Shown here piece by piece: positions 34,031 to 44,458 of a stretch of DNA of 64,000 nucleotides. The position numbers and the translations under genes were made by a program. Under the pieces are notes generated by a model. It was not told the origin of the DNA, searched no databases, and saw nothing but the letters and a program-made list of their open reading frames with translations. How positions within the stretch are numbered: position 1 is the first letter of the stretch; each line of letters starts with the position of its first letter. The stretch lies in assembly GCF_036227125.1 (NCBI RefSeq), contig NZ_CP109435.1:1674001-1738000 (forward strand), given 5' to 3'. This DNA is from Streptomyces sp. NBC_01485. Its GTDB lineage: Bacteria > Actinomycetota > Actinomycetes > Streptomycetales > Streptomycetaceae.

Positions 34031-34517
34031 CCGCGTACTCGCCCGCCTGCTTCTCCAGGACGATCATCAGGACGCCGTCGGTGCCCTCGGAGGTGCCGAC
34101 CGTCTCGTAGCCGACGCGGCGGTAGAGGCGGAGGTTGCCCTCGCTGCGGTGGCCGGTGAAGAGGCGGAACTTCTTGGCGCCGCGTTCCTCGGCGAGCGCC
34201 GACTCGGCCGCGCGCAGCAGTCTCGCGCCGATGCCGTGGCCCTGGAGGCGGGGGTGGACGCAGAGGCTGCCGATGGCGGCGGCGCCGTCCTCGGTGAGGC
34301 TGCCGCGTACGGAGCCGATCACCTCGTCGCCGAGGCGGGCCACGAAGACGCAGTCGGTGGCGAGTTCCTGCCGGACCGAGTCGAGGGTCTGGACGAGCGG
34401 GGCGATGCGGTAGTTGCCGTACAGCGCGGCTTCACTCTGGAAGCACAGGTACTGCAGCCTGAAGATCTGCTCTACATCCTGCTCGGTCGCCACCGAGATG
34501 GTCACGCTCATGCCCAT
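34020..34517 (-). CDS. GNAT-family N-acetyltransferase
   Basis: 165-aa acetyltransferase. Motif A reads LCVHPRLQGHGIGARLLRAAE, the acetyl-CoA pyrophosphate loop (Q-x-x-G-x-G). The C-terminal part SEGNLRLYRRVGYETVG gives the Asn and Tyr typical of GNAT catalysis. ATG at 34517 is chosen because GGGAGG lies 9 bp upstream; ATG at 34511 (MSVTISVATEQD) is also possible. It is convergent with the membrane-protein gene and sits just downstream of a sigma-factor gene on the same strand. The substrate is unknown. Confidence 0.87.
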   Translation of the reverse strand: MGMSVTISVATEQDVEQIFRLQYLCFQSEAALYGNYRIAPLVQTLDSVRQELATDCVFVARLGDEVIGSVRGSLTEDGAAAIGSLCVHPRLQGHGIGARLLRAAESALAEERGAKKFRLFTGHRSEGNLRLYRRVGYETVGTSEGTDGVLMIVLEKQAGEYAATA

Positions 34518-34562
34518 GTGCGCACGCCTCCCGCTCACCTGATCGTCTGTGGTCCTTCACTC

Positions 34563-35069
34563 CTATCCCCGCACTCCGCGAGCCGCAACCTCCGGCGTCA
34601 GCAAACGTCGAAGACATCCCAGACATCTGGAACGTTCCGGGCCGAGACTGCCCTGTGAGATACCCAACTCCCCCGCGATCTCGCGGTAGGTGAGGTCCTC
34701 GGGCGAGAGGAGCGCCTGCAGGAGCCGGGAGCAGCGGCCGGGGAGGCGGTGCACGGCCTCGCGCAGCGCGCGGTGCCGTGCGGCGGTGAGGGCGAGCTGC
34801 TCGGGGCCGCGGTCGGCGTCGTCGGCGGGCTCGCTCTGGTACGGCAGTTCGCGGCGGGTCGTACGGCGGGTGCGGCGGACCTCGGCGCGGACGGCCCGGC
34901 GCAGCCAGCCCTGCGGGTCGAGGGGCGGGCCGTCGGTGGCGAGGTGCTCCAGGAGGCGGAGCCAGACCGCCTGTTCCAGGTCTGCGGGTTCGGTCCCGGT
35001 GGCGTGGGCCTCGGCGGAGGCCTCCGCGGTGAGCAGCGGGCGCAGGGTGGCGAGCAGGTCGTTCGTCAT
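34563..35069 (-). CDS. RNA polymerase sigma factor, sigma-70 (ECF-like)
   Basis: 168 aa. The region 2-like segment (DLEQAVWLRLLEHLATDGPPLDPQ, then GWLRRAVRAEVRRTRR) has the ECF W-L-x-R-x-V/A-x-N-x-x-x-D character. Region 4 follows (LPGRCSRLLQALL, LTYREIAGELGISQGSLGPERSRCLGCLRRLL) with the helix-turn-helix. It is short for an ECF sigma and lacks a visible anti-sigma neighbour. ATG at 35069 is chosen over an ATG three codons upstream for better match and spacing. It may govern a small local regulon; the target is unknown. Confidence 0.82.
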   Translation of the reverse strand: MTNDLLATLRPLLTAEASAEAHATGTEPADLEQAVWLRLLEHLATDGPPLDPQGWLRRAVRAEVRRTRRTTRRELPYQSEPADDADRGPEQLALTAARHRALREAVHRLPGRCSRLLQALLSPEDLTYREIAGELGISQGSLGPERSRCLGCLRRLLTPEVAARGVRG

Positions 35070-35136
35070 ATGCCACACGATGCGGCCGCCCGGGCGGCTG
35101 GTTGCCCGGGCGGCCGACTGTCACTCCAACGGGGAC

Positions 35137-36339
35137 TCAGCCGTTGACGAAGTCCGCGCGGGCCAGGAGGCCCGTGTCCGCGTTGTCGGTGAAGACGCCG
35201 TCGATGCCGGTCGCGAAGTAGGTGCGGTAGGCGCCGAACACGTCGCCGTAGGCGTCCGCGTCCGAGCCCCTGCGGAAGTTCGCGGGAAGGAAGGGGTTCT
35301 CGTTGCGCATGGTGTACGGGTGCAGGATCAGGCCGACCGCGTGGGCGTCCTTCACCAGGGTGGTCGGGGTGGTGAGGTTGCCGGCCGCGTCCTTCGGGAT
35401 GACCAGGTCGAGGGTGGGGCCGATGCCCTGGGCATAGCCGGCGATCTCCCTGAGGCCCGCCCGGGTGACGAGGTCGGCGACCGTGCGCGGGTCGCCCGCC
35501 TCGACGAAGTCCCAGGGGCGGGAGTCCGCGCTCGACAGGAGCACGACGAGGGGGTTGTCGACCAGCTTGTTCAGGCGCTGGATGCTGCCGGGCTCGAAGG
35601 ACTGCAGGATGACCGGCGAGTTCTTCTTGTCCTTGCCGTGCTTGTGCAGCAGCTTGGCGACCCGTTCCTCCAGGCCGAGGCCCAGCTTGCGGAAGTAGGT
35701 GGGGTGCTTGGTCTCGGGGTAGATCCAGACCTGCTTGCCGCGCTTACGGGTCTGCTCGTCCTGCCACTTCAGGACTTCCTCGAAGGTGGGGATCTGCCAG
35801 CGGCCGTTGTAGAGCGTGTTGTGCGGGCGGTTGGCCGGGATGCGCTCGATCGCGCGCAGTCTCTTCAGCTCGGCGAGCGTGAAGTCCTCGGTGAACCAGC
35901 CGGTCGTGGGGATGCCGTCGAGCACCTTCGTCGTCCTGCGGGCGGCGAACTCGGGGTGGTCGGCGACGTCCGTGGTGCCGCCGATCTCCGGCTCGTGCCG
36001 GCAGACCAGGTGGCCGTCCTTGGTGGGGACGAGGTCGCCGGCCTCGACGATGTCGGCGCCCAGGTCGAGGGCCAGTTGGTACGAGCCGAAGGTGTGCTCG
36101 GGGCGGTAGCCGCTGGCGCCGCGGTGACCGATGATCGTCGGCACGGGCAGGCTCTTCAGGCCGCCGCCGTGACCGCCGTCATGGCCGCCGCCGGTCCGGG
36201 GCTCGGCGGCTCGTGCGGTGCCCGACAGGCCGAGGACGCTTCCGGTGGCGCCGAACATCGCCGCGCCGAGCAGTGCCCGCCGTCCGGTTCCGCTCACGTT
36301 CGCCTGCTGGTTCGACTCCTGCGCGTCCTGCGTTCCCAT
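35137..36339 (-). CDS. Secreted glycerophosphodiester phosphodiesterase
   Basis: 400-aa GDPD enzyme, probably releasing glycerol-3-phosphate from deacylated phospholipids or teichoic-type glycerophosphodiesters outside the cell. A Tat-like signal (GRRALLGAAMFGATGSVLG, ending ARAAEP) precedes a Gly/His-rich linker. The catalytic core shows IGHRGASGYRPEHT (HR...E), EAGDLVPTKDGHLVCRHEPE, and PETKHP and FTDNAD toward the C-terminus. ATG at 36339 follows GGGAGG at good spacing. The inserted block around residues 130-180 is typical of the longer secreted class. Confidence 0.93.
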   Translation of the reverse strand: MGTQDAQESNQQANVSGTGRRALLGAAMFGATGSVLGLSGTARAAEPRTGGGHDGGHGGGLKSLPVPTIIGHRGASGYRPEHTFGSYQLALDLGADIVEAGDLVPTKDGHLVCRHEPEIGGTTDVADHPEFAARRTTKVLDGIPTTGWFTEDFTLAELKRLRAIERIPANRPHNTLYNGRWQIPTFEEVLKWQDEQTRKRGKQVWIYPETKHPTYFRKLGLGLEERVAKLLHKHGKDKKNSPVILQSFEPGSIQRLNKLVDNPLVVLLSSADSRPWDFVEAGDPRTVADLVTRAGLREIAGYAQGIGPTLDLVIPKDAAGNLTTPTTLVKDAHAVGLILHPYTMRNENPFLPANFRRGSDADAYGDVFGAYRTYFATGIDGVFTDNADTGLLARADFVNG

Positions 36340-36721
36340 GAGGGCCTCCCGACCGTCGGTTCGTGCATGCGCGCCGATCGTAGGGGCGTGGACATGACCG
36401 TCGGGAGACCTCGGCCCCAACACGCGGGTGACGGTGGATGGCGGGTGCCGTACGACCCGTAGGACCCGTAGGACCCGTAGGACCCGCTAAGACCGTCCGG
36501 CGGTCATCCGGCGGGTATCGCGCGGTCGTTCGCCACGTTCCGCCCAGGTGACGGGCCGGAGACGGGCGGGAGACCGGCGGGTGTCGGTACCGCCGTACAG
36601 GTAAACGTACGTCAACAATGCGTAAGACCTGGGTGACCCGATGTGCGCCACCCCCTCCGCCGCGAGTATCGTCCTCACCTGCACAGACTCATACCGTTTT
36701 CCCTTGACACCGGAGGGCTCG
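36340..36721. other. 382-bp divergent gap with a 9-bp tandem repeat
   Basis: It separates the phosphodiesterase from the acyltransferase and has no gene with support. It holds four tandem copies of the 9-mer GTAGGACCC at 36450-36485 (the first copy has one mismatch) and the acyltransferase ribosome-binding site GGAGGG at 36712-36717. Confidence 0.6.
36450..36485 (+). repeat. Four tandem copies of a 9-bp unit
   Basis: GTACGACCC followed by three perfect GTAGGACCC units. It lies about 110 bp upstream of the phosphodiesterase start and about 240 bp upstream of the acyltransferase. It could be iterated protein-binding sites or simple slippage. Confidence 0.9.
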
Positions 36722-37393
36722 TTGTCCCGCTTCGTGCTCATCAAGGCAGTGCTCGGACCGATCATGCGCCTGATGTTCCGCCCACGGGTGGAGGGTGCGG
36801 AGCACATCCCGGGCGACGGCCCGGTCATCCTGGCCGGCAACCACCTGACCTTCATCGACTCGATGATCCTGCCGCTCGTGTGCGACCGGCAGGTCTTCTT
36901 CATCGGCAAGGACGAGTACGTCACCGGCAAGAGCCTCAAGGGCCGCCTCATGGCCTGGTTCTTCACCGGGGTCGGCATGATCCCGGTGGACCGCGACGGC
37001 GGACGCGGGGGCGTGGCCGCGCTGATGACCGGGCGGCGGGTGCTGGAGGAGGGCAAGGTCTTCGGGATCTACCCCGAGGGCACTCGGTCGCCCGACGGCC
37101 GGCTGTACCGGGGGCGTACTGGCATCGCGCGGCTGACGTTGATGACGGGTGCGCCTGTCGTTCCCTTCGCGATGATCGGCACGGACAAGTTGCAGCCGGG
37201 CGGGGCTGGGATGCCGCGGCCGGGGCGGGTCACCGTCCGGTTCGGTGAGGCGATGGAGTTCTCGCGGTACGACGGGATGGGGCGGGACCGGTATGTGCTG
37301 CGCGCTGTGACGGACTCTGTGATGACTGAGGTCATGCGGTTGTCCGGGCAGGAGTATGTGGACATGTATGCGACCAAAGCCAAGGTCGCGTAG
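36722..37393 (+). CDS. 1-acyl-sn-glycerol-3-phosphate acyltransferase (PlsC family)
   Basis: 223-aa membrane-associated acyltransferase that adds the second acyl chain in phosphatidic acid synthesis. It has the NHLTFID catalytic H-x4-D motif and the YPEGTRSPDG substrate motif. MIPVDRDGGRG and VVPFAMIGTD are also family-typical. The TTG start at 36722 is chosen because GGAGGG ends 4-5 bp upstream and homologs begin (M)SRFVLIKAVLGP. The open frame runs 27 codons further 5' without homology. No operon partner; the neighbouring genes are convergent or divergent. Confidence 0.92.
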   Translation: MSRFVLIKAVLGPIMRLMFRPRVEGAEHIPGDGPVILAGNHLTFIDSMILPLVCDRQVFFIGKDEYVTGKSLKGRLMAWFFTGVGMIPVDRDGGRGGVAALMTGRRVLEEGKVFGIYPEGTRSPDGRLYRGRTGIARLTLMTGAPVVPFAMIGTDKLQPGGAGMPRPGRVTVRFGEAMEFSRYDGMGRDRYVLRAVTDSVMTEVMRLSGQEYVDMYATKAKVA

Positions 37394-37420
37394 AGGTTGT
37401 ACGTCGGGTGCAGGTGCTTC

Positions 37421-37450
37421 GTGGTTGCTCGCGCCGTTCCCCGCGCCCCT
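37421..37450 (+). repeat. Streptomyces-type dispersed GC repeat
   Basis: The sequence around GCTCGCGCCGTTCCCCGCGCCCCT resembles a short dispersed element often seen in Streptomyces just after stop codons. It lies between the convergent ends of the acyltransferase and the transporter. No hairpin is evident. The resemblance is from memory and needs a genome-wide count. Confidence 0.4.
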
Positions 37451-38960
37451 AAAGGCGTTGCCCGCGCAGTAGGAACCAAGCCGCCGTTGCGGTAGCGAGC
37501 AGCACGATCGCGCCTGCGCCCGCTGCCAGCGTGAGGCCGTCCACGAAGGCTTCTCTCGCCGATGACAGCAATGCCTCGCCCGTTGCTGTCGGCAGATGGC
37601 CTGCTGCTTCCACCGCGCCGCCCAGGGAGTCGTGGGCGGACGTTGGTGTGCCTGGCGGGGACGGGAAGCCTCTGTACACGCCGGTGACGATCGAGCCGAG
37701 TACGGCGATGCCCAGGGCCGCGCCGAGTTCGTAGGCCGTCTCGGAGACCGCGGAGGCCGAGCCCGCCTGGTCCTTCGGTACCGAGCTCAGGATGACGTCG
37801 GCCGTCACCGTGAAGGAGAAGCCGGCGCCCACGCCGACCATCAGCAGGGCGGCTCCCAGCAGGGGGTAGCCGGTGGACTGGGTGATCGTCGTCAGGGCGG
37901 CCAGGGCCAGGCCGATCGCCGCGAGGCCGCCGGAGACCACGGCCCGCACCGAGAAGCGGCGGGCCGTGCGGCCCGCGATCAGACCGGCCGCCACCGCGCC
38001 GACCGCGGCGGGCAGTTCGGCCAGGCCGGCCTCGAACGGCCGTCTGCCCTGGACGAGTTGCAGGTACTGGGAGAGGAAGAAGATCAGGCCGGACAGGCCC
38101 AGGACGGTCAGCAGGTCGGCCAGGACCGCGCCGCTGAAGCCGCGGTTGCGGAACAGCCGCATGTCCAACAGGGGTGCCGGGAGAGTCAGTTGGCGGCGGA
38201 TGAAGCCGTACAGCGCTGCCGCGCCCAGCAGGCCGGCGCCGAGTGAGGCCCAAGTGAGGCCGTGTGTGGCGGCCTCCTTGACGGCGTAGACGATGCCGAT
38301 CAGGCCGACGAGGGACAGGACCACGCTCGCCAGGTCCCACGGGCCCGGGTTCGGGGTGCGGGACTCGGGGAGCGTTCTGATGCCGACGACGATCAGGACG
38401 ACCATCACGGGCAGGTTGATGAGGAAGACCGAGCCCCACCAGAAGTGTTCGAGGAGGAAACCGCCCACGACGGGGCCGACCGCGGTGCCCGCGGAGGCCG
38501 TCGCGCCCCAGATGCCCACCGCCAGGCTGCGTTCGCGCGGGTCGTGGAAGAGGATGCGGATCAGGGCGAGGGTGGCGGGCATGAGGGCCGCGCCGGCCAC
38601 GCCGAGCAGAGCGCGGGCCGCGATCATCAGCTCCGGGGTCGTCGCGTAGGCGTTGAGGACCGATATCAGCCCGAACGCGGTGGCGCCGATGAGCAGGATC
38701 CGCTTGCGGCCGATGCGGTCGCCGAGGCTGCCCATCGAGACGAGCAGACCGGCGATGACGAAGGAGTAGACGTCGCCGATCCACAGGAGCTGGGTGCCGG
38801 AGGGCTGGAGATCCTCGCTGATGTAGGGGGTCGCGAGACCGAGGACGGTCGCGTCGACGGCCACCAGCAGCACGCCGAGCACGAGGACGGAGAGCGCGAG
38901 CCAACGGTCCGGACGCTTCACCGCCTCCGTCGTGGTCGCCGGCCGCAGGGCGCTGGTCAT
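37449..38960 (-). CDS. MFS drug efflux transporter, DHA2 (14-helix) family
   Basis: 503-aa major-facilitator drug/H+ antiporter of the EmrB/QacA class, with 14 predicted helices. Helix 1 contains LVAVDATVLGLATP, the DHA2 motif D1 (L-D-x-T-V-x-N/G-x-A-x-P). The loop GSLGDRIGRKRILLIG is motif A, and LGVAGAALMPATLALI is motif C-like. Its start overlaps the stop of the TetR gene (ATGA), so the regulator and pump form an operon that is presumably induced when the regulator releases its operator at 39558. Substrate unknown. Confidence 0.94.
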   Translation of the reverse strand: MTSALRPATTTEAVKRPDRWLALSVLVLGVLLVAVDATVLGLATPYISEDLQPSGTQLLWIGDVYSFVIAGLLVSMGSLGDRIGRKRILLIGATAFGLISVLNAYATTPELMIAARALLGVAGAALMPATLALIRILFHDPRERSLAVGIWGATASAGTAVGPVVGGFLLEHFWWGSVFLINLPVMVVLIVVGIRTLPESRTPNPGPWDLASVVLSLVGLIGIVYAVKEAATHGLTWASLGAGLLGAAALYGFIRRQLTLPAPLLDMRLFRNRGFSGAVLADLLTVLGLSGLIFFLSQYLQLVQGRRPFEAGLAELPAAVGAVAAGLIAGRTARRFSVRAVVSGGLAAIGLALAALTTITQSTGYPLLGAALLMVGVGAGFSFTVTADVILSSVPKDQAGSASAVSETAYELGAALGIAVLGSIVTGVYRGFPSPPGTPTSAHDSLGGAVEAAGHLPTATGEALLSSAREAFVDGLTLAAGAGAIVLLATATAAWFLLRGQRL

Positions 38961-39538
38961 GATTCCTCTCTCTGCCGTTCGGGATTCTGTGGTGCGGGAT
39001 GGCGTAGGGCTCCGCCCAGGAGCAGTTCGGCGGTCATGTGCTGGAAGTCCCTGGGGGCGCCCTTGCCGCTCTGCACCAGCCAGGCGGCGGAGGCCAGCAG
39101 GCCGTACAGCGCCTCGGTGAGCCAGGCGGGCGTGAGGTCGATGCGGAACGCGCCGTCCTGCTGTCCGCGCCGGAACAGGGCGGAGATCCGGTCGTCGATC
39201 CGGGTCCAGCCCGGGTGCTGTTCCTCGCCCTCGAACAACTGGTTCTCGGTGTAGAGGAAGGCGAGCAGGCCGGCGGCGGACTCGATCTCCCCGACCAGGC
39301 GGCGTACGGCGTCGTCGGCCGGGCCCTCGTCCAGCCGGGCCGCGTCCAGCGCGTTCTCGCACTCCGCGATGCCGAGTGCCTCCAGGGCTCGGACGAGCGC
39401 GTCGCGCCCGGCGAAGTGCCGGTGCAGCGTGGCGCGGCTGATCCCGGCCGCCTTGGCGACCTCGTCCATCGTCGTGGTGGAGGTGCGGGTCAGCAGAGCG
39501 GCGGCGCTGCGCAGTATGTGGTCACGGTCGACGGCCAT
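38957..39538 (-). CDS. TetR-family transcriptional repressor of the adjacent MFS pump
   Basis: 193 aa. An N-terminal HTH (HILRSAAALL, then MDEVAKAAGISRATLHRHFAGRDAL) is typical TetR. The C-terminal ligand-binding domain is all-helical and variable. ATG at 39538 is preferred to upstream codons because homologs begin directly before the HTH (MAVDRDHIL). A perfect 18-bp palindrome lies 20 bp upstream of the start, and the gene is translationally coupled to the MFS gene. Autoregulated repression of the two-gene operon is a reasonable inference. Confidence 0.92.
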   Translation of the reverse strand: MAVDRDHILRSAAALLTRTSTTTMDEVAKAAGISRATLHRHFAGRDALVRALEALGIAECENALDAARLDEGPADDAVRRLVGEIESAAGLLAFLYTENQLFEGEEQHPGWTRIDDRISALFRRGQQDGAFRIDLTPAWLTEALYGLLASAAWLVQSGKGAPRDFQHMTAELLLGGALRHPAPQNPERQREES

Positions 39539-39557
39539 GAGACAACCATAGCTCATG

Positions 39558-39575
39558 TGAGACACCGGTGTCTCA
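39558..39575. promoter_or_regulatory. Perfect 18-bp palindrome, likely TetR operator
   Basis: TGAGACACCGGTGTCTCA is fully self-complementary and lies 20 bp upstream of the tetR ATG, overlapping the expected promoter. An extra half-site ATGAGACA occurs at 39537-39544 across the start codon. This is the expected size and place for autoregulation. Confidence 0.75.
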
Positions 39576-39642
39576 TCCTGGGCGTGTAAGGCTCACCGTC
39601 GTCGGCCGTGTGGGGTGCGGATGCGCGGGTGTGCGGGTTTTC

Positions 39643-40614
39643 TCAGTGCCAGGGCAGGCTGCCGCGGCGCTCCCAGTACGTCCGCGGGTCCTCCGCCAGC
39701 GTGGACAGCCGGTCGAGCTGGTCGTCGTCGAGGTCCACGGCCGCCGCGTGCAGGTTGGAGGCGAGCTGGGCGGCGGTCGCCGCGCCGGAGAGGACGACGC
39801 CGGCCCAGGGCCGGCGCAGGATCAGGGCGAGGGCGACCGCGTCGCAGCCGAGGGACGTCTCTCCCGCGACGGTCTTCAGGGCGTCCGGCGCGTACGGCTC
39901 CGCGAGGCGGCCGTTGGCCATGCCCTCCTTCACGATCACCGTGAGTCCGGCGTCGTGGGCCTCGGTGAGGGCGGGGCCGGCCGAGGTCTCCAGGGCGTTG
40001 TACGTCGACTGGACGGTACGGAAGAGGGGCTCGCCGTCGACCGTCACGGCGAGGGCGGCGCGGATGGCGGCGGCCTGGGCGGGGCCGCTGGTGGAGAAGC
40101 CGACGGTGAGGCCCTGGGCGGCGGCTTCGGCCAGCTTCGCGTGGAGTTCCTTGTCGGTGAGGGCCGGGCTGTCCGGGGTCACCGAGTGGATCTGGTAGAG
40201 GTCGAGCCGGTCGCCGAGGAGTTCGGCCGTCTCGGCGCGCTGCCGTGCGTACGTCGCGAGGCCGTGGTCCTTGACCTCGTGCTTCTCCGCGTCCGTGGTC
40301 CAGTCGGCGGTGTAGGTGTAGCCCCACTTGCTGCCTACGACGATGTCGTCGACGTCGGGCCTGGCCCGCAGCCAGTCGGCGAGGAACTCCTCGGAGCGGC
40401 CGTAGGAGCGGGCCGCGTCGAAGTAGCGGACGCCCTGGGCGTAGGCGGCGTCGAGGAGTTCGTGGGTGCGGGTGCGCAGCGTCTCCACGCTGCGGTCGTC
40501 TCCGAGGTCCTGGTCGCGGCCGAGGTTGATGTAGCCGGGGCGGGCTACTGCGGCGAGCCCGAAGCCGAGGTGGCAGGTGGGGGTTGTCGCTGAGGCCAGT
40601 CGGGCAAAGGGCAT
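39643..40614 (-). CDS. Aldo/keto reductase
   Basis: 323-aa NADPH-dependent aldo/keto reductase of the AKR superfamily. The catalytic tetrad region is visible: FDAARSYGRSEEFLADWL (Asp and Tyr), VGSKWGYTY (Lys) and LYQIHSV (His). The NADPH part is SGAATAAQLASNL near the C-terminus. ATG at 40614 gives a family-length protein; the long open frame upstream is unrelated. Neighbours are the TetR operon and argH, with no functional link visible. The substrate is unknown. Confidence 0.92.
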   Translation of the reverse strand: MPFARLASATTPTCHLGFGLAAVARPGYINLGRDQDLGDDRSVETLRTRTHELLDAAYAQGVRYFDAARSYGRSEEFLADWLRARPDVDDIVVGSKWGYTYTADWTTDAEKHEVKDHGLATYARQRAETAELLGDRLDLYQIHSVTPDSPALTDKELHAKLAEAAAQGLTVGFSTSGPAQAAAIRAALAVTVDGEPLFRTVQSTYNALETSAGPALTEAHDAGLTVIVKEGMANGRLAEPYAPDALKTVAGETSLGCDAVALALILRRPWAGVVLSGAATAAQLASNLHAAAVDLDDDQLDRLSTLAEDPRTYWERRGSLPWH

Positions 40615-40738
40615 CGCGGGCTCCGATCGGTCGACTCCGGTGCGGCTTCGACCAACGTAACCCGCGACGACCTTCGGTGATGCGAGGGCGCCTGATAGCT
40701 CGGCTTGTTCGGTGCTTCGGCGGGTGCGGGTGCGTTGT

Positions 40739-40795
40739 GGCTTGTCGCGCCCACGCGGCGGAGCCGCAAATCGATACAGCCCCGCGCGCCTGGGA
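40739..40795 (+). repeat. ~50-bp dispersed element, copy A (3' of argH)
   Basis: The stretch with GTCGCGCCCACGCGGCGGAG...ATCGATACAGCCCCGCG matches, in reverse complement, a stretch at 50742-50799, with only a few mismatches over about 50 bp. It contains a GCGGC-GGA-GCCGC hairpin and lies immediately after the argH stop, so it may act as a terminator. Confidence 0.8.
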
Positions 40796-40796
40796 G

Positions 40797-42664
<1,868 letters not shown>

Positions 42665-43573
42665 ATGTCCAGGGCTCTTCCGAAGTACAACAAGCGTCGC
42701 GTAGTGATCATCGGGGCGGCCGCCGCTCTGGCGCTGACCGGTGCGGTGGTCGTCAACTCCGCCCTCGCCGGGGAGCCGTCCAAGAGCAGCGGCACGACCA
42801 ACGCCAAGACCCTCGCCAGCCCCGGCACCATCTCGTGCCCGGACGTGGCCTCGAAGTTGCCCGCGATCCCCGCCACCGCGCAGGCCGAGGTGGACCGGAA
42901 CCTCGCGCTGCTCCAGACCCAGATCGACGAGGCCAACAAGCGGCTCGTCGACACCGTCGGCCAGGGCGGCGCCAACTTCGTGCAGAACGCGATCCTCGGC
43001 CCGCTGGAGGACAAGCGCGTCGCGACCGTCAACCGCATCGCCACCGCCATCGGCCGCACCGCCGACAAGCCGCAGGGCCTCGACGCCCTCGCGCCGTGCG
43101 CCCTCGACGCCGGCGGCGTCGCGGACACCGGCGACCAGGCGGGTACCGGTGGGGAAGCGGGCGCAGGAGCGGGTGCGGGTGCCGGGGCCGAGGCGGGTGC
43201 CGGCGACGCCGCCACCGAGCCGGCCACCGGCGGAGACGCCGCGGGTGAGGCCGCCGGTGACGCGGCGGGCAACGCCGGTGTCGGCACGATCACCTGCCCG
43301 GACGTGGCCTCGCAGCTCCCCGCGATCCCCGCCACCGCGCAGGCCGAGGTCGACCGCAACCTGACGCTGCTCCAGACCCAGATCAACGAGGCCAACAAGC
43401 GGCTCGTCGACACCGTCGGCCAGGGCGGCGCCAACTTCGTGCAGAACGCGATCCTCGGCCCACTGGAGGACAAGCGCGTCGCGACCGTCAACCGCATCGC
43501 CACCGCCATCGGCCGCACCGCCGACAAGCCGCAGGGCCTCGACGCCCTCGCGGCCTGCACGTTGAACAAGTGA
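42665..43573 (+). CDS. Secreted protein with two near-identical 88-aa domains
   Basis: 302 aa. A signal-anchor/signal peptide (basic MSRALPKYNKRR, then a hydrophobic stretch ending ALAGEP) leads to domain 1, residues 58-145, and domain 2, residues 211-298. Each begins CPDVAS and ends with Cys. They differ at only 4 of 88 positions (K/Q, A/T, D/N, P/A). A 65-residue Gly/Ala/Glu linker joins them. Each domain is helical, contains VGQGGANFVQNAILGPLEDK, and has two cysteines at its ends, suggesting a disulfide. I do not recognise the family. A terminator hairpin follows at 43583. Confidence 0.88.
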   Translation: MSRALPKYNKRRVVIIGAAAALALTGAVVVNSALAGEPSKSSGTTNAKTLASPGTISCPDVASKLPAIPATAQAEVDRNLALLQTQIDEANKRLVDTVGQGGANFVQNAILGPLEDKRVATVNRIATAIGRTADKPQGLDALAPCALDAGGVADTGDQAGTGGEAGAGAGAGAGAEAGAGDAATEPATGGDAAGEAAGDAAGNAGVGTITCPDVASQLPAIPATAQAEVDRNLTLLQTQINEANKRLVDTVGQGGANFVQNAILGPLEDKRVATVNRIATAIGRTADKPQGLDALAACTLNK

Positions 43574-43582
43574 CGTGACAGG

Positions 43583-43628
43583 CACGGTGGCCGCCCCGAG
43601 AGAAGCGCCGTCCGGGGCGGCCACCGTG
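43583..43628 (+). terminator. 16-bp hairpin after the two-domain secreted protein
   Basis: 43583-43598 pairs perfectly with 43613-43628 around a 14-nt loop, 10 bp after the stop codon. It is GC-rich without a U-tract, as is common in this genus. Confidence 0.8.
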
Positions 43629-43736
43629 GCGTACCCGCAGCTCCACAGCTGCACAGCCTCACAACTCCACAGCTTCACAAGGGGAATCGCGCATTTCCTT
43701 AGACGTGCGAAAGGCTTTCCCGGATCATCGTGAGAC

Positions 43737-44318
43737 ATGGGAAAGACCTACGAGCGCATCGACGGAAGGCTCCGTAAGTTCATCGAGGAGCAGCCCCTCT
43801 TCTTCACCGCGACCGCGCCCCTGTCCGGCGACGGCACGGTCAACCTCTCCCCCAAAGGCCTCAAGGGCTCGTTCGCCGTGCTCGACGAACACACCGTGGC
43901 CTACCTGGACTTCGCCGGATCCACCGCGGAGACCATCGCGCACCTGCGCGAGAACGGCCGGATCACGCTGATGTGGTGCGCCTTCCAGGGGCCGCCGAAC
44001 ATCGTGCGGGTGCACGGCCGCGGCGAGCCGGTCTTCCGTGACGACCCCCGCTTCCGGGAGTTCCTCGCCCACTTCGCCGGCATCGACCCGGCCTCGCACG
44101 GACTGCGCGCGATCATCGTCGTGCACGCCGAACTCGTGCGGGACAGCTGTGGGTTCGCAGTGCCGTTCATGACGTACGACGAGGACCGCGCGCTGCATGG
44201 GCAGCGCTTCGCGCGGGAGGACGACGCGTCACTCAACGCGTACTTCACGAACAAGGAGCACATCGCCACGAGCCTGGACGGACTGCCCGGACTGCCGTTG
44301 CCCATGCGTCCCATTTGA
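43737..44318 (+). CDS. Pyridoxamine 5'-phosphate oxidase-like flavin-binding protein
   Basis: 193-aa split-barrel protein of the PNPOx-like family, which commonly binds FMN or F420. The N-terminal FIEEQPLFFTATAPLSGDGTVNLSPKG and the strand RITLMWCAFQGPPNIVRVHGRG match this family. It has no signal peptide, so it acts in the cytoplasm. Actinobacteria carry many such proteins with unknown substrates. The start at 43737 lacks a strong Shine-Dalgarno (CGTGAGAC upstream). It stands alone between two terminators or gaps. Confidence 0.87.
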   Translation: MGKTYERIDGRLRKFIEEQPLFFTATAPLSGDGTVNLSPKGLKGSFAVLDEHTVAYLDFAGSTAETIAHLRENGRITLMWCAFQGPPNIVRVHGRGEPVFRDDPRFREFLAHFAGIDPASHGLRAIIVVHAELVRDSCGFAVPFMTYDEDRALHGQRFAREDDASLNAYFTNKEHIATSLDGLPGLPLPMRPI

Positions 44319-44458
44319 CACGTATGCACTATGTGTAGAGACAGTGAACAGATGCGCCTGTTGGGGCATTTGACGGAATTCACCCTTCCGCCGCTCTCGT
44401 CCCCTACCGTGGGCTCACACGTGCGCGCTCTCGCGCAGGTGTGACACATGGGGGATTC

